45,614 nt of DNA from Flavobacteriales bacterium (GTDB lineage: Bacteria; Bacteroidota; Bacteroidia; NS11-12g; UBA955), in contig CANHRE010000011.1 of NCBI GenBank assembly GCA_947463095.1, forward strand, positions 1 to 45,614, given 5' to 3'. The position numbers and the translations under genes were made by a program. Positions 35,672 through 45,500 of this stretch are shown here, in pieces. Within the stretch, counting starts at the first letter, position 1, and every line of letters starts with the position of its first letter. Under the pieces are notes generated by a model. That model was not told where the DNA came from. It saw only the letters and a program-made list of their open reading frames with translations, and made no database searches.

Positions 35672-36361
35672 ATGAACTACGGGAAAGAATTTAGAAAATA
35701 CGCTGTAAAGCATCTTGGCTTAAACAGCATTTACGTTGACAAATACATGAATGATGTGGTTCCTGAAGTGGTGAACCTAACGCCCAACATCATTGAAGAA
35801 CGTCAGATGAACGCAGTTGCCATGGACATCTTTTCCAGGCTGATGATGGACCGCATCATCTTCCTCGGTGTGCCGATTTATGATGAAGTGAGCAACATAG
35901 TGATGGGTCAGCTGCTGTTTCTGGAAAGTTCAAATCCGAACCGCGACATCCAGATTTACATCAACAGCCCCGGAGGTTCAGTATATGCGGGCCTGGGCAT
36001 TTACGACACCATGCAATACATCAGCAGCGACGTGGCTACCATCTGCACCGGAATGGCTGCCAGCATGGCTGCCGTGTTGATGTGTGCCGGGGAAAAAGGC
36101 AAGCGCAGTGCCCTGCAGCACAGCCGTGTTATGATTCACCAGCCGCTGGGCGGTGCGCAAGGTCAGGCCTCTGACATTGAAATCACCTACAGGGAAATCT
36201 CCAAGCTGAAAACGGAATTGTACAACATCATCAGTGAACACAGCGGTCAAACCTTCCAGCAAGTGGAAAAAGACAGCGACCGCGACCACTGGATGACCGC
36301 CCTTGAAGCAAAGGAATACGGCATGATTGACGAAGTTCTTGGACGCAATCCCAAAAAATAA
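35672..36361 (+). CDS. clpP: ATP-dependent Clp protease proteolytic subunit
   Basis: A 229-residue ClpP. The catalytic triad is Ser131 (GMAASMAAVLMCAG), His156 (SRVMIHQPLGG) and Asp205 (DSDRDHWM). The handle helix and the C-terminal MIDEVLGRNPKK are typical. The N-terminus (about 35 residues before the mature start) is longer than the E. coli propeptide and is presumably cleaved or forms the axial loops. It lies between tig and clpX. Confidence 0.97.
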   Translation: MNYGKEFRKYAVKHLGLNSIYVDKYMNDVVPEVVNLTPNIIEERQMNAVAMDIFSRLMMDRIIFLGVPIYDEVSNIVMGQLLFLESSNPNRDIQIYINSPGGSVYAGLGIYDTMQYISSDVATICTGMAASMAAVLMCAGEKGKRSALQHSRVMIHQPLGGAQGQASDIEITYREISKLKTELYNIISEHSGQTFQQVEKDSDRDHWMTALEAKEYGMIDEVLGRNPKK

Positions 36362-36397
36362 GCGAACCATTTAACCCACCGGTTGTTAGCTACCGGA

Positions 36398-37639
36398 ATG
36401 AAGACGAAAGAAGCACACTGTTCCTTCTGCGGAAAGAAAAAAACGGAAGCCCTGATGTTGATCTCGGGGCTGGAGGGGCATATCTGTGAATTTTGTGCTG
36501 AGCAAGCCTTCAAAATTGTTGAACAGGAACTTGGCGTTGAATCAGCGCAGGAAACACTTAAGGAGCAAACCTCGATTCAGGAAATTCCCAGCCCGAAATC
36601 CATCACTGAATACCTTGACCAGTACATCATCGGCCAGAGCGACGCCAAAAAAACCATGGCTGTGGCCGTTTACAACCATTACAAACGCCTTCAAAATCAA
36701 CATGGCAACAATGAAGTGGAACTGGAAAAAAGCAATATCCTGCTGGTCGGTGAAACTGGAACAGGCAAAACCCTGCTGGCTAAAACCCTGGCTAAATTTC
36801 TGAACGTTCCATTCTGCATTGCCGATGCTACGGTGCTCACTGAGGCCGGTTATGTAGGTGAAGATGTGGAGAGCATCCTGTCGCGACTGCTTCAGGTAGC
36901 CAACTACGACCCGAAGCAAGCGGAACGCGGAATCATATATCTGGATGAGGTAGATAAGATTTCCCGCAAATCCGACAATCCCTCCATCACCCGCGATGTG
37001 AGCGGTGAAGGGGTGCAACAAGGCCTGCTTAAAATTCTGGAAGGAACCATTGCCCATGTAGCACCTGAGGGCGGTAGAAAGCACCCCGACCAGAAATATG
37101 TGAAGATTGACACCTCGAACATTTTGTTCATTTGCGGTGGCGCCTTCGAAGGCATCGAGAAAATCATTGCACGTCGGATCAACAAACAACAGGTGGGTTT
37201 CAAAAAGGATTCCTCCAGAATTCTGGAAGCCGAAAAAGACCACCTGCTCAAGAGCATCAGTCCTTCTGATCTTCGAGCCTATGGCCTTATCCCGGAAATC
37301 ATCGGGCGCCTGCCTATTCTTACCACCATGGAGTCGCTGGACAAGGTTACCCTGCGCAGCATCCTCACCGAGCCCAAAAATGCCCTGATCAAACAATACG
37401 TGCGCCTGTTCGAACTGGACGGTATTAAACTGACCGTTGAGCCGGAAGTCATCGATTTCATTGTTGACCAGGCCTTTGCCTATAAGCTGGGCGCCCGCGG
37501 CTTGCGCAGCATCTGTGAGGTAATCATGATGGACTATATGTATGCCGCTCCCGGTATGAAGAAGAAATCACTGAGCATCAGCTTTCAAGATGCCCAGGAA
37601 CAATGGAAAAAACATAGAAACGCTACATTGGCGGCCTGA
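36398..37639 (+). CDS. clpX: ATP-dependent Clp protease ATP-binding subunit ClpX
   Basis: A 413-residue AAA+ unfoldase. The N-terminal zinc-binding domain has Cys8, Cys11, Cys30 and Cys33. Walker A is GETGTGKT (118-125), Walker B is IIYLDEVDKI, and the GYVGEDVES pore segment and an IGR-loop region are present. ATG 36398 is chosen over TTG 36383 because the zinc domain begins right after it. It lies 36 bp after clpP, with which it forms the ClpXP protease. Confidence 0.97.
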   Translation: MKTKEAHCSFCGKKKTEALMLISGLEGHICEFCAEQAFKIVEQELGVESAQETLKEQTSIQEIPSPKSITEYLDQYIIGQSDAKKTMAVAVYNHYKRLQNQHGNNEVELEKSNILLVGETGTGKTLLAKTLAKFLNVPFCIADATVLTEAGYVGEDVESILSRLLQVANYDPKQAERGIIYLDEVDKISRKSDNPSITRDVSGEGVQQGLLKILEGTIAHVAPEGGRKHPDQKYVKIDTSNILFICGGAFEGIEKIIARRINKQQVGFKKDSSRILEAEKDHLLKSISPSDLRAYGLIPEIIGRLPILTTMESLDKVTLRSILTEPKNALIKQYVRLFELDGIKLTVEPEVIDFIVDQAFAYKLGARGLRSICEVIMMDYMYAAPGMKKKSLSISFQDAQEQWKKHRNATLAA

Positions 37640-37671
37640 TTGGTGTATCTTGGCAGGCACTTGCGCTGCTT

Positions 37672-38970
37672 ATGAAACTCGAGAAAAATCACCCCCGCAC
37701 GCTTTGGGGCTGGGCCATGTACGATTGGGCCAACAGCGTCTTCTCCCTGTGTATTGCTACGGCCATCTTCCCTATCTACTACCAGGAAACAACACCCGCC
37801 ATGGTGAACATGCTGGGTACTCCCATAAAGAATACCGCCCTGTATGAATTTGCCGTTTCCGCGTCTTTCCTGCTGATTGCATTCCTGTCGCCCCTGCTTT
37901 CAGGTATTTCCGATTATCGGGGAAACAAGAAAAACTACATGCGCTTTTTCGTCTGGCTTGGGGCCCTCAGTTGCATGTCCATGTACTTTTTCACGGGTAG
38001 CAACGTATCCGTTGGTATCATCACCCTGATGCTGGGCACCATCGGCTTCGCCGGAAGTTTGGTGTATTACAATTCCTACCTTCCTGACATTGCCACACCG
38101 GACCGCTTCGACAGCCTCAGCGCAAGAGGTTATTCACTGGGGTACTTCGGAAGTGTTATCCTGCTCATTTTCAATCTGTTGCTCATCCAAAAACCGGAAT
38201 GGTTCGGCCTGCAAGGTACAGGCACCTTGCCTTCGCGAATTTCGTTCCTCTCCGTAGGTGTTTGGTGGCTTCTCTTTGCTCAAATCACATTTAACCGATT
38301 GCCCTCGGTAAGAAACCGCCAACAGGGCAGCATCGGCGAGATGGTAGGCAAAGGCTTTAAAGAACTTAGGAAGGCCTGGAACCTGGCAAAAAAGGATCGT
38401 ATGCTCATGCGCTTCCTCATGGCCTTTTTTATATTCAACATGGGCGTGCAAACAATAATGTATCTGGCCACCTTATTTGGTAAGGATACCATCAAACTCA
38501 GCACCTCCTACTTAATTATCACTGTACTGATTATCCAGTTGATTGCCATTCCCGGGGCCTTGTTCTTTTCCCGCCTGTCTTCTAAAAGGGGCAATATGGC
38601 ATCACTGATGCTCGCAACCGGCATTTGGGTGCTCATTTGCCTGTCGGCTTATTTTCTTCCGGAAGGTGAAGAAATACCCTTCTTTATATTAGGTTCCGCC
38701 GTAGGACTGGTGATGGGAGGCATTCAAAGCACCTCCAGAGCTACCTATGCCAAATTTATTCCCGATGATACACAGGATACTGCTTCCTACTTCAGCCTGT
38801 ACGAATTCGCAGAAAAAACAGGCATCGCGCTGGGCACTTTAATTTACGGACTGGTGGATCACCTGACACATAACATGCGCAACAGCGTGTTGATACTGAT
38901 GGCCTTTTTCATTCTTGGATTGTGGCTGTTGTCGCGCATCAATGACCGCCGGCTGCAACCTCAGAGTTAA
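37672..38970 (+). CDS. UMF1-family MFS transporter
   Basis: A 432-residue major facilitator protein with about 12 hydrophobic segments. The N-terminal GWAMYDWANSVFSLCIATAI is the signature of the UMF1/Atg22-like family. The central loop and SPLLSGISDYRGNKKNYMRF fit the MFS loop 2-3. Substrate is not known for bacterial members; vacuolar amino-acid export is known for yeast Atg22. It follows clpX by 32 bp, and TATCTTGG at 37646-37653 may serve as its own promoter box. It ends 13 bp before the convergent CHU_C gene. Confidence 0.85.
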   Translation: MKLEKNHPRTLWGWAMYDWANSVFSLCIATAIFPIYYQETTPAMVNMLGTPIKNTALYEFAVSASFLLIAFLSPLLSGISDYRGNKKNYMRFFVWLGALSCMSMYFFTGSNVSVGIITLMLGTIGFAGSLVYYNSYLPDIATPDRFDSLSARGYSLGYFGSVILLIFNLLLIQKPEWFGLQGTGTLPSRISFLSVGVWWLLFAQITFNRLPSVRNRQQGSIGEMVGKGFKELRKAWNLAKKDRMLMRFLMAFFIFNMGVQTIMYLATLFGKDTIKLSTSYLIITVLIIQLIAIPGALFFSRLSSKRGNMASLMLATGIWVLICLSAYFLPEGEEIPFFILGSAVGLVMGGIQSTSRATYAKFIPDDTQDTASYFSLYEFAEKTGIALGTLIYGLVDHLTHNMRNSVLILMAFFILGLWLLSRINDRRLQPQS

Positions 38971-38983
38971 CACGATACGCGAC

Positions 38984-41900
38984 TTAACGCAGCAAGAGAA
39001 TGGTTCCCTGTTGGGCCACTTCCCTGCCGGAAGCCGTTCTGAATCTCAACGACCAGGCATAAGGACCTGCGGGACAGTTGTTTCCATCGGGTGTGCGGCC
39101 ATTCCAACCCGTTTCCGGAGCTTGAGCCACAAATACCTTCTGCCCCCAGCGATTGAACACCTCAAGGGAATAATCTGCCACTGTTTCAACAAGGCTTACC
39201 TTGAACTCGTTGTTTTCGGCAGGCAGCCTGCCATCGGGAGTAAAAGCATCCGGCACATAAAAGCGTAGTGGAGGATTCACCTTCACCTGCTTCGTAATTT
39301 CATCCATGCAGCCCCTCGCAGATGTTGCCCTCAGGCGCACATCATAAAGTCCGGGCGCAGGGAAATTGACCATAGGATGATCCCCTTTTAACTGCCAGCC
39401 AAAACTGCCCTGTATGTACCAGGAATAATCTGTCTTGTCGGCGCAAGTTGTTCCATTCCGCAGCGTTACTGTGGGATATTCCCAGTCCACAACCGTTCCG
39501 GGCAACACGTCGAAGGCCGCGACCGGGCTGGCGTGCACCCTCATGGTATCGCTCAGCATCAGGGTATTGGTACAACCATCCCGCTGCAATACCAAGCGAA
39601 GCGGATAGCGCCCTACTTCCCTGCCCACAAACCGGTAGTTGTTGTTCCCCAAACTGCTGATGGACTCTGCGGGCTGCCAAGAGCATACATCCGGTTTACC
39701 CGGGTAAAAATCGTTGACTTGTAATAAAGCTTCAAAAGGCGCGCAGCCTTCCCAGGCAGAACTGCTGATTCGTGCCGTAGGCAGAGGCTTTACAAGCACC
39801 TGCAGCAAGGTGTCTTTATCGGGACATACATTTTCAGAATGAGCCACCACACGTAATGATGCCCATCCAAAGCTGCGGTATGGTGCAAAACGTGTCTGGG
39901 TGCCTCCTGTGCGTGACAGGCCATCTTCTTCGCTGCTGGAATAAGAAATGCTGCTGCTATGACTGCTTGCTACACTCAGGTTCAGCGCATCACCGGCACA
40001 TAACTCCGAACGGTAACCATTCAAGGCCGTAAACACAGGTGGCAAAAAAGTTGCAAGCTGGTATTGAACGGTATCGGCACAGCGGCTTACCGGATCCTGA
40101 TAGAAATATACTGCGAGGTAACGTCCTTCACCTTGCGGCAGCTTTAGCTGATTCCCGGCTACCTGCTGCCCATACCAAGTTCCACCTGCAGGTGAAGCAC
40201 TGAGCGTTTGCGTTTGCGCAAGGTTTCCACACAGCGCAGCCGGTAAGCTTGTATCAAGGGCAAGGACAGGCAGCGCATTCACCTTTAAATCCAGGATGCG
40301 TTCTACCAAACAACCTCCCCCTCTCCAAAAATATCGCACCTGATAAGTACCGGCGGTCAAAGCCGAAGTAGGCAAGGTATCGCCACTCAGCTTCTGTTTA
40401 TCCAGGAACCAGGTTCCGCCTGGCAAACGTAAGCCGCTTTCTCTGCGCAAATCAATCATTGACAGCCCTTGACAAATCGGGGCAAGTACAGAGAATCCGT
40501 GAACAGGCAACTGTGTTACCTCTATGATGGAAGTATCACTGCGCAAGCAGCCATAGTTATCCGTATAAGACGCCAACACCTTATTGACGCCGGGTTGCCC
40601 CTGATGCTCTAATATTGTATTTGGCCAGGCTGAAATCAGACCGGCATTTCCTTCGATAAGCGAAAATTGTAACGGTGGAACATTGGTTGCGGTAAGCGGT
40701 TGCAAAGTTAACGAAGACGCACTGCTGCAAATGGCGGTATCCCGGAACATGATGTCCGTAAAAGGAAATGGGTTAATCAACACCTGACCCTTTACCATGC
40801 AACCGATTTGGTCGCTGATCTGGACAGGAATACTTAGTTTTTGTCTTGGTGCTGCAGGCATGCGCACGGGCGATGCGGAATCACCCGACAAACCATTCCA
40901 TAAATAGTTCAAAGGAAGAGTGCCGCCAACAACAGAAGCCAAGGCCCTGCCAGCAGCCTCTGGACAAAGATGATCAGGATATGAGAGAGAAAGCAATGGC
41001 CTTGTGAAGGCTGGAACCAGCATACTGTCTTCCGCAACACTCATGCAACCCGTTACGGCATTCATCAACTCAAGCCGCAGCACATAACGACCACCCTGAG
41101 GTAATCTGAAATGCACCTGAGCACCAGCAGCCTGGTTCAGCAGTTTCCTTTTTTCATCAAACAGGAACCAGTTAAACAGATGTCCACTATGGTCTGGCGA
41201 GGCTTTTCCAACGGCAGTAAGCGTCGCACAGGTGTCCAACGTCAGCACCACAGCTGCCTTTACTTTTTCCGCTACGCGAAAACGAAAACTGGAATACGCC
41301 GATAGATTCAAGGGACAGGCCTGATCGCGTGCATAAAAAGTGAGGCGATAAGGTTGATTGCGCACATCAGCAGATTGGGGTGTCCAGCAAAAAGAAGCAT
41401 CTGCTGAACCGGGTTTGGAGTGGTTGCGTGTAAACTGATATCCGGAAAAATCGGCATCAGCGTGCAGTACCATTGAATCCTTAACACCCAAGAAGGCTGG
41501 GTCGCTGCCGTATAGTTCGAAGCAGTTCTCATCACCGGCGCATAACCAGCTGGTGGCACCACTTATTTTAAGTGTGGGTGCGGCGTTCTTCACCGAGACC
41601 ACCATAAACTGCACATCCCGTCGCACCCTGCCTACCTGCACCATATTGCCTCCTATTTTCCTCCACTCCAGGACTTCCAGCACCATGAAACCCATTGTAC
41701 CGGACAACAAGGGGGTAAAGGTCAGGTCGCCGCTGAGAGAATCAAAAAGCAGTCCTGTTGGCGGACTTCCGGCAGGATTGTCAGGGCAGCCGACGCCGCT
41801 ACCACAATAAACAGTAAGGGGTTTGAGCGCCGACAATCCGGATGGATAGAGCAAGTTGCGTTCATATCCTTTTTGCGCTGGGGCCAAACGATAGGACAAT

Positions 41901-42505
41901 GAATCGCCATCTGCATCCATGGCTAATGGGTTATAGCGAAACGGCTCATTTTCGGCAAGGATGAAAAATGCCGGTGCATTCAATTGGGCGCTGTTGTTGG
42001 TTATGTTATTGCACAATTCGAGCGCCGTAAAATTGTAAAAATACTCTGCCGTTCCCCAGGCATCGGTACGGGAGTCAATACGTATTCCTACATGAAAGCT
42101 GCACTGAAGCGCCAGCAGCGAAGTGAAATCATAGCTACCCGTAAACACCCAGGCTTCCATGCCGGTATTGATACCCGGATTGCTGCCGCAGGCAGAAACC
42201 ACGGCATTGCAAACAGGAGTAATATCCTTTCGGCTCACTCGGGTCAGCGCTATACTTCCAAGCTTCTGACCTGCCTTCAGGGTACCAGGTGCTCCTAAGA
42301 CATCTAAATCGGGGATATTGGGGCAATTAAGCGTGTTGAATTCGCATTCTGTACAATTGCGGTAAACGGCAAGTTGAAACTGATAGCTGTTTCCAGAAAT
42401 CCTTTTATAGGTTATTTCACCGCCCAAAACATGAGAGGCCCAAAGCGCACTCTGCGCTGTGGCAATGAAAAGCCACATCAATAACAGCGTGCTTAGAAAC
42501 CTCAT
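38984..42505 (-). CDS. Large secreted protein with CHU_C (gliding-motility type) C-terminal domain
   Basis: A 1173-residue surface protein. It has a signal peptide (MRFLSTLLLMWLFIATAQSA), then a conserved N-terminal region starting HVLGGEITYKRISGN, seen at the head of many Bacteroidota gliding or adhesin proteins. A long stretch of Ig/PKD-like beta modules with paired cysteines follows, and the C-terminal CHU_C domain (FYVPDAFTPDGRLP, VFNRWGQKVF, GWNGRTPDGNNCPAGPYAW). CHU_C is the type B signal for type IX secretion. ATG 42505 is chosen. TATATTTG lies only 6 bp upstream, so the message may be leaderless. It is probably an adhesin; no catalytic motif is seen. Confidence 0.88.
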   Translation of the reverse strand: MRFLSTLLLMWLFIATAQSALWASHVLGGEITYKRISGNSYQFQLAVYRNCTECEFNTLNCPNIPDLDVLGAPGTLKAGQKLGSIALTRVSRKDITPVCNAVVSACGSNPGINTGMEAWVFTGSYDFTSLLALQCSFHVGIRIDSRTDAWGTAEYFYNFTALELCNNITNNSAQLNAPAFFILAENEPFRYNPLAMDADGDSLSYRLAPAQKGYERNLLYPSGLSALKPLTVYCGSGVGCPDNPAGSPPTGLLFDSLSGDLTFTPLLSGTMGFMVLEVLEWRKIGGNMVQVGRVRRDVQFMVVSVKNAAPTLKISGATSWLCAGDENCFELYGSDPAFLGVKDSMVLHADADFSGYQFTRNHSKPGSADASFCWTPQSADVRNQPYRLTFYARDQACPLNLSAYSSFRFRVAEKVKAAVVLTLDTCATLTAVGKASPDHSGHLFNWFLFDEKRKLLNQAAGAQVHFRLPQGGRYVLRLELMNAVTGCMSVAEDSMLVPAFTRPLLSLSYPDHLCPEAAGRALASVVGGTLPLNYLWNGLSGDSASPVRMPAAPRQKLSIPVQISDQIGCMVKGQVLINPFPFTDIMFRDTAICSSASSLTLQPLTATNVPPLQFSLIEGNAGLISAWPNTILEHQGQPGVNKVLASYTDNYGCLRSDTSIIEVTQLPVHGFSVLAPICQGLSMIDLRRESGLRLPGGTWFLDKQKLSGDTLPTSALTAGTYQVRYFWRGGGCLVERILDLKVNALPVLALDTSLPAALCGNLAQTQTLSASPAGGTWYGQQVAGNQLKLPQGEGRYLAVYFYQDPVSRCADTVQYQLATFLPPVFTALNGYRSELCAGDALNLSVASSHSSSISYSSSEEDGLSRTGGTQTRFAPYRSFGWASLRVVAHSENVCPDKDTLLQVLVKPLPTARISSSAWEGCAPFEALLQVNDFYPGKPDVCSWQPAESISSLGNNNYRFVGREVGRYPLRLVLQRDGCTNTLMLSDTMRVHASPVAAFDVLPGTVVDWEYPTVTLRNGTTCADKTDYSWYIQGSFGWQLKGDHPMVNFPAPGLYDVRLRATSARGCMDEITKQVKVNPPLRFYVPDAFTPDGRLPAENNEFKVSLVETVADYSLEVFNRWGQKVFVAQAPETGWNGRTPDGNNCPAGPYAWSLRFRTASGREVAQQGTILLLR

Positions 42506-42511
42506 GCAACA

Positions 42512-42519
42512 CAAATATA
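42512..42519 (-). promoter_or_regulatory. Promoter box of the 1173-residue CHU_C protein
   Basis: TATATTTG on the minus strand ends 6 bp before the ATG. The expected -33 position falls inside the preceding terminator hairpin and has no TTG. Confidence 0.5.
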
Positions 42520-42523
42520 ACAA

Positions 42524-42549
42524 GAAGGGGGGGCAAATGCCCCCCCTTC
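42524..42549 (-). terminator. G7/C7 terminator hairpin
   Basis: GAAGGGGGGGC (42524-42534) and GCCCCCCCTTC (42539-42549) form a perfect 11-bp stem with an AAAT loop, 24 bp downstream of the partial CHU_C gene. On the minus strand it is followed by a moderately T-rich stretch that also contains the next promoter box. Confidence 0.75.
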
Positions 42550-42572
42550 AGAAACTTGTTCGATATGCGGGA

Positions 42573-45500
42573 TTATCGCAGCAGCGTAACGGTTCCTGGG
42601 AATTTATAAACCTTTCCTTCGTAACTGGTCAATTCCACGAAGTAGGCATAAACATCCTGCTGGCAATCCACACCATTTGCTTTACCATCCCAACCCTTGT
42701 TCACATCGTTGGTTTCAAAAAGCTTCTCACCCCAGCGGTTGAACACCACCATTTTGAAGCTGGAGAAGTTTTGAGCAACCACGTTAAAGGTATTGTTAAA
42801 GTTCGGGCCGGCCTGATCCGGGGTAAAGGCATTGGGAATGAACACAATGATATCCGGACCAATTTTCAGTGTGCGGTAGGCCGTATCCTTACATCCTTTA
42901 TCGGAAGTAACAAACAGCGTTACCAGATAGGTTGCCGTGTCTTTACCATAAGCGAAGAATGGATCCCGTTGTGTGCTGGTATCAATTGGCTTTCCTGAAC
43001 CGAATACCCACAGGTTGCGTAACAGTGAATTATCACCGATGCTGCTTTGGTTAAAGAACTGGAACTTAGGCAGTGCAATAGTGGTATAAAACTGTGGATC
43101 TGAGGTAAACTGCGCCACAGGCACGGGCCAAACATCTACGTAATCAGGCTTGCTCACCGTAGTTGCGCAGGGGCCTGCTGTATTCGTTACGGTCAGGGTT
43201 ACGGTGTATTTACCCCATTTCGGATAGATAATTCCCACAGGATTAGCCTGGGTAGAGGTATCACCATTTCCGAAGTTCCATTTATAAGCAAGTGTTGACG
43301 CGGGCAAGTTGCTCACTACAGAGCTGAAGGAGGAAACCAAGGGTTCGCAACCTTGCAGCGGTGTTCCTGTGAAATCAACCTGAGGATATGGATGGATGTT
43401 CACCAGAATACTGTCGCGAACAGCAGGACACACATTTGGCGTTGGAGCCACGTTGCGCACCTTCAGCGTTACAGAACGGGTGGTTTTATCTGCACTTCCT
43501 GGAGTATAAATGGAGCTTGTATCCTGGGCGCTGAAGCTACCGTCGCCGGTGGTAGTCCATTGCACACCTGGAGACCAGCGCAATCTGCTGTTCAGGTTCA
43601 GTGTCTGGTCATCGCAAATACTGCCGGGTTTGGGCGTAAGGATGGTCAGAGAAGGCGTGCTTTGAACCAGAATCTGGAAGCTGTCGCGGATGGAGCAGCC
43701 AAATGGGTCGGTGTAGCGATATACGAGGGAATATGGACCTTCCACGGTAGCCGCATTGTTGGTGCCTGGGGTAAAGATGCTGTTACCGGAACCACTCAAG
43801 CGTTTTCCTGACCATACACCAGTACCGCCTACAGGAGATACAAAGGTGGGCGCCAAATTAATGGGTGGATCAATACTGCACACACGCATGTTCGCGGGCA
43901 TGGTCATCTTGGGCAAGGGCTTCACCACCAGCGTTCCGCTGTCGGTCGCCAAACAGCCTGTGGCCAGGTGAACATATTTGAATTCCCAGTCTCCGTCGCC
44001 GCTGGCAGGAACAAAGTACCTACCGTTTAGCACAGCCGATTTCAATCCTGGATCGCTGCGGTCGGCGTTGCGGGCAATGGCAAACCAACGTCCACCGGTC
44101 GGATTGGTAACCCCGTTCAGGGTTACATAATCATTCAGGTCAACGGTATCGTCATTCAGACAAACCTGTGGGAAACTCAGCACCTTAGCTTTGGGCTCAC
44201 CAATAATGTCAATCTTGGCAGTATCTCTGGTGAAACAGCCGGTGATGGGATCCTGAATAAAGAATGCCATATCGTATTTACCGGCATAGAAGTCTTCAGT
44301 TACATCACCAAAGCAGAACTCATAATTTGGAGGAAGCCCTGTGCCCTGATTTTTATCTTTAATGAGGGTAGAAACCGGCACACCGCTTGGCGCACCGAAG
44401 ATATTCCAATTGTACAAAGCCCCAGTTTTCACTTTTGGGATGATGATTGAGGAATCCATCAGCGCACAACCTTTATCCTGGCAATATATACGGTCTTGAA
44501 GCTGGACAATCGGATTTCCATTGGTGGTAATCCGGAAGCTATCCTTGTTGAAGCAGCCGGTAACCGCATCGGTGTACGAAGTCCAAATCATATCGGAGCG
44601 GCGATTCCCCCCTTGCAGATCAGAGTTTTTGATTCTGCTGGTTCTATAGATGTAGCTGGCACCCTGGTTTGTCACCATGAGGGTATCTTTAGGACACCAG
44701 AAGCGCACGTTCTTTCCGAATTTGCTTTCTAATCCTGACTCAATTCCAAGGTTCCGATCGCCATAATCATAGCAGCGTGCAGGAACAGATGCCCTAAGGT
44801 CAGGCAACTTCAACACTTTAACGCAGACCGTGTCTTTGTCCTCGCAGGTATGCTTATCTTGTGTAACGCTCAAGTACAACTCATAACACTGATCTGTGCT
44901 CGGGAATATTCTTATGGAGTTCAGTGTACCCATAGGAATATTCGATGTGATGTTGTTCCAGGTAAAGTTCAGTTTTTGCGTGGCGGGACGGCCATTAGCA
45001 AAAATCAGCAACGTATCCTTGAAACAAAGGTTTTTGTCTTTGCCGGCGTCGGCCACCACCGTATCATTCACAAACAGCTGAACGGTATCGAATCCAAAGC
45101 ATTTCCATTTGGTTTCTGTTACCCTCACTGAATACTTATTGGCCCTGTTCACGGTTATGGTGCGGGTAGTATCACTATTGGGGAACCAAAGGTAACGCAC
45201 CGTATCTGCGTGTTGCGCGTCAAAGGTGTTTTTCTCGTAGGTACAGATTCGTTGATCAGGACCTAAGTCAACCACCGGAAGCGGCTTCACGTAAACCTTA
45301 ATGGTATCATCATCCACACAACCATTGTTATCGGTTATCAACAAAGCTATAATTGAATCCTGAGTGATTTTCGCCGTGAAGGAATTCAGCGTATCTCCAC
45401 TCTTGTGGTTATGGGGTGTAGCCCAGCGGTAGCGGTAAGGCGCGGGACCGTTGGTGATTCGGGGAGCGAAAGTGATGCTGGAGCCGAAACAGGCAAACGT

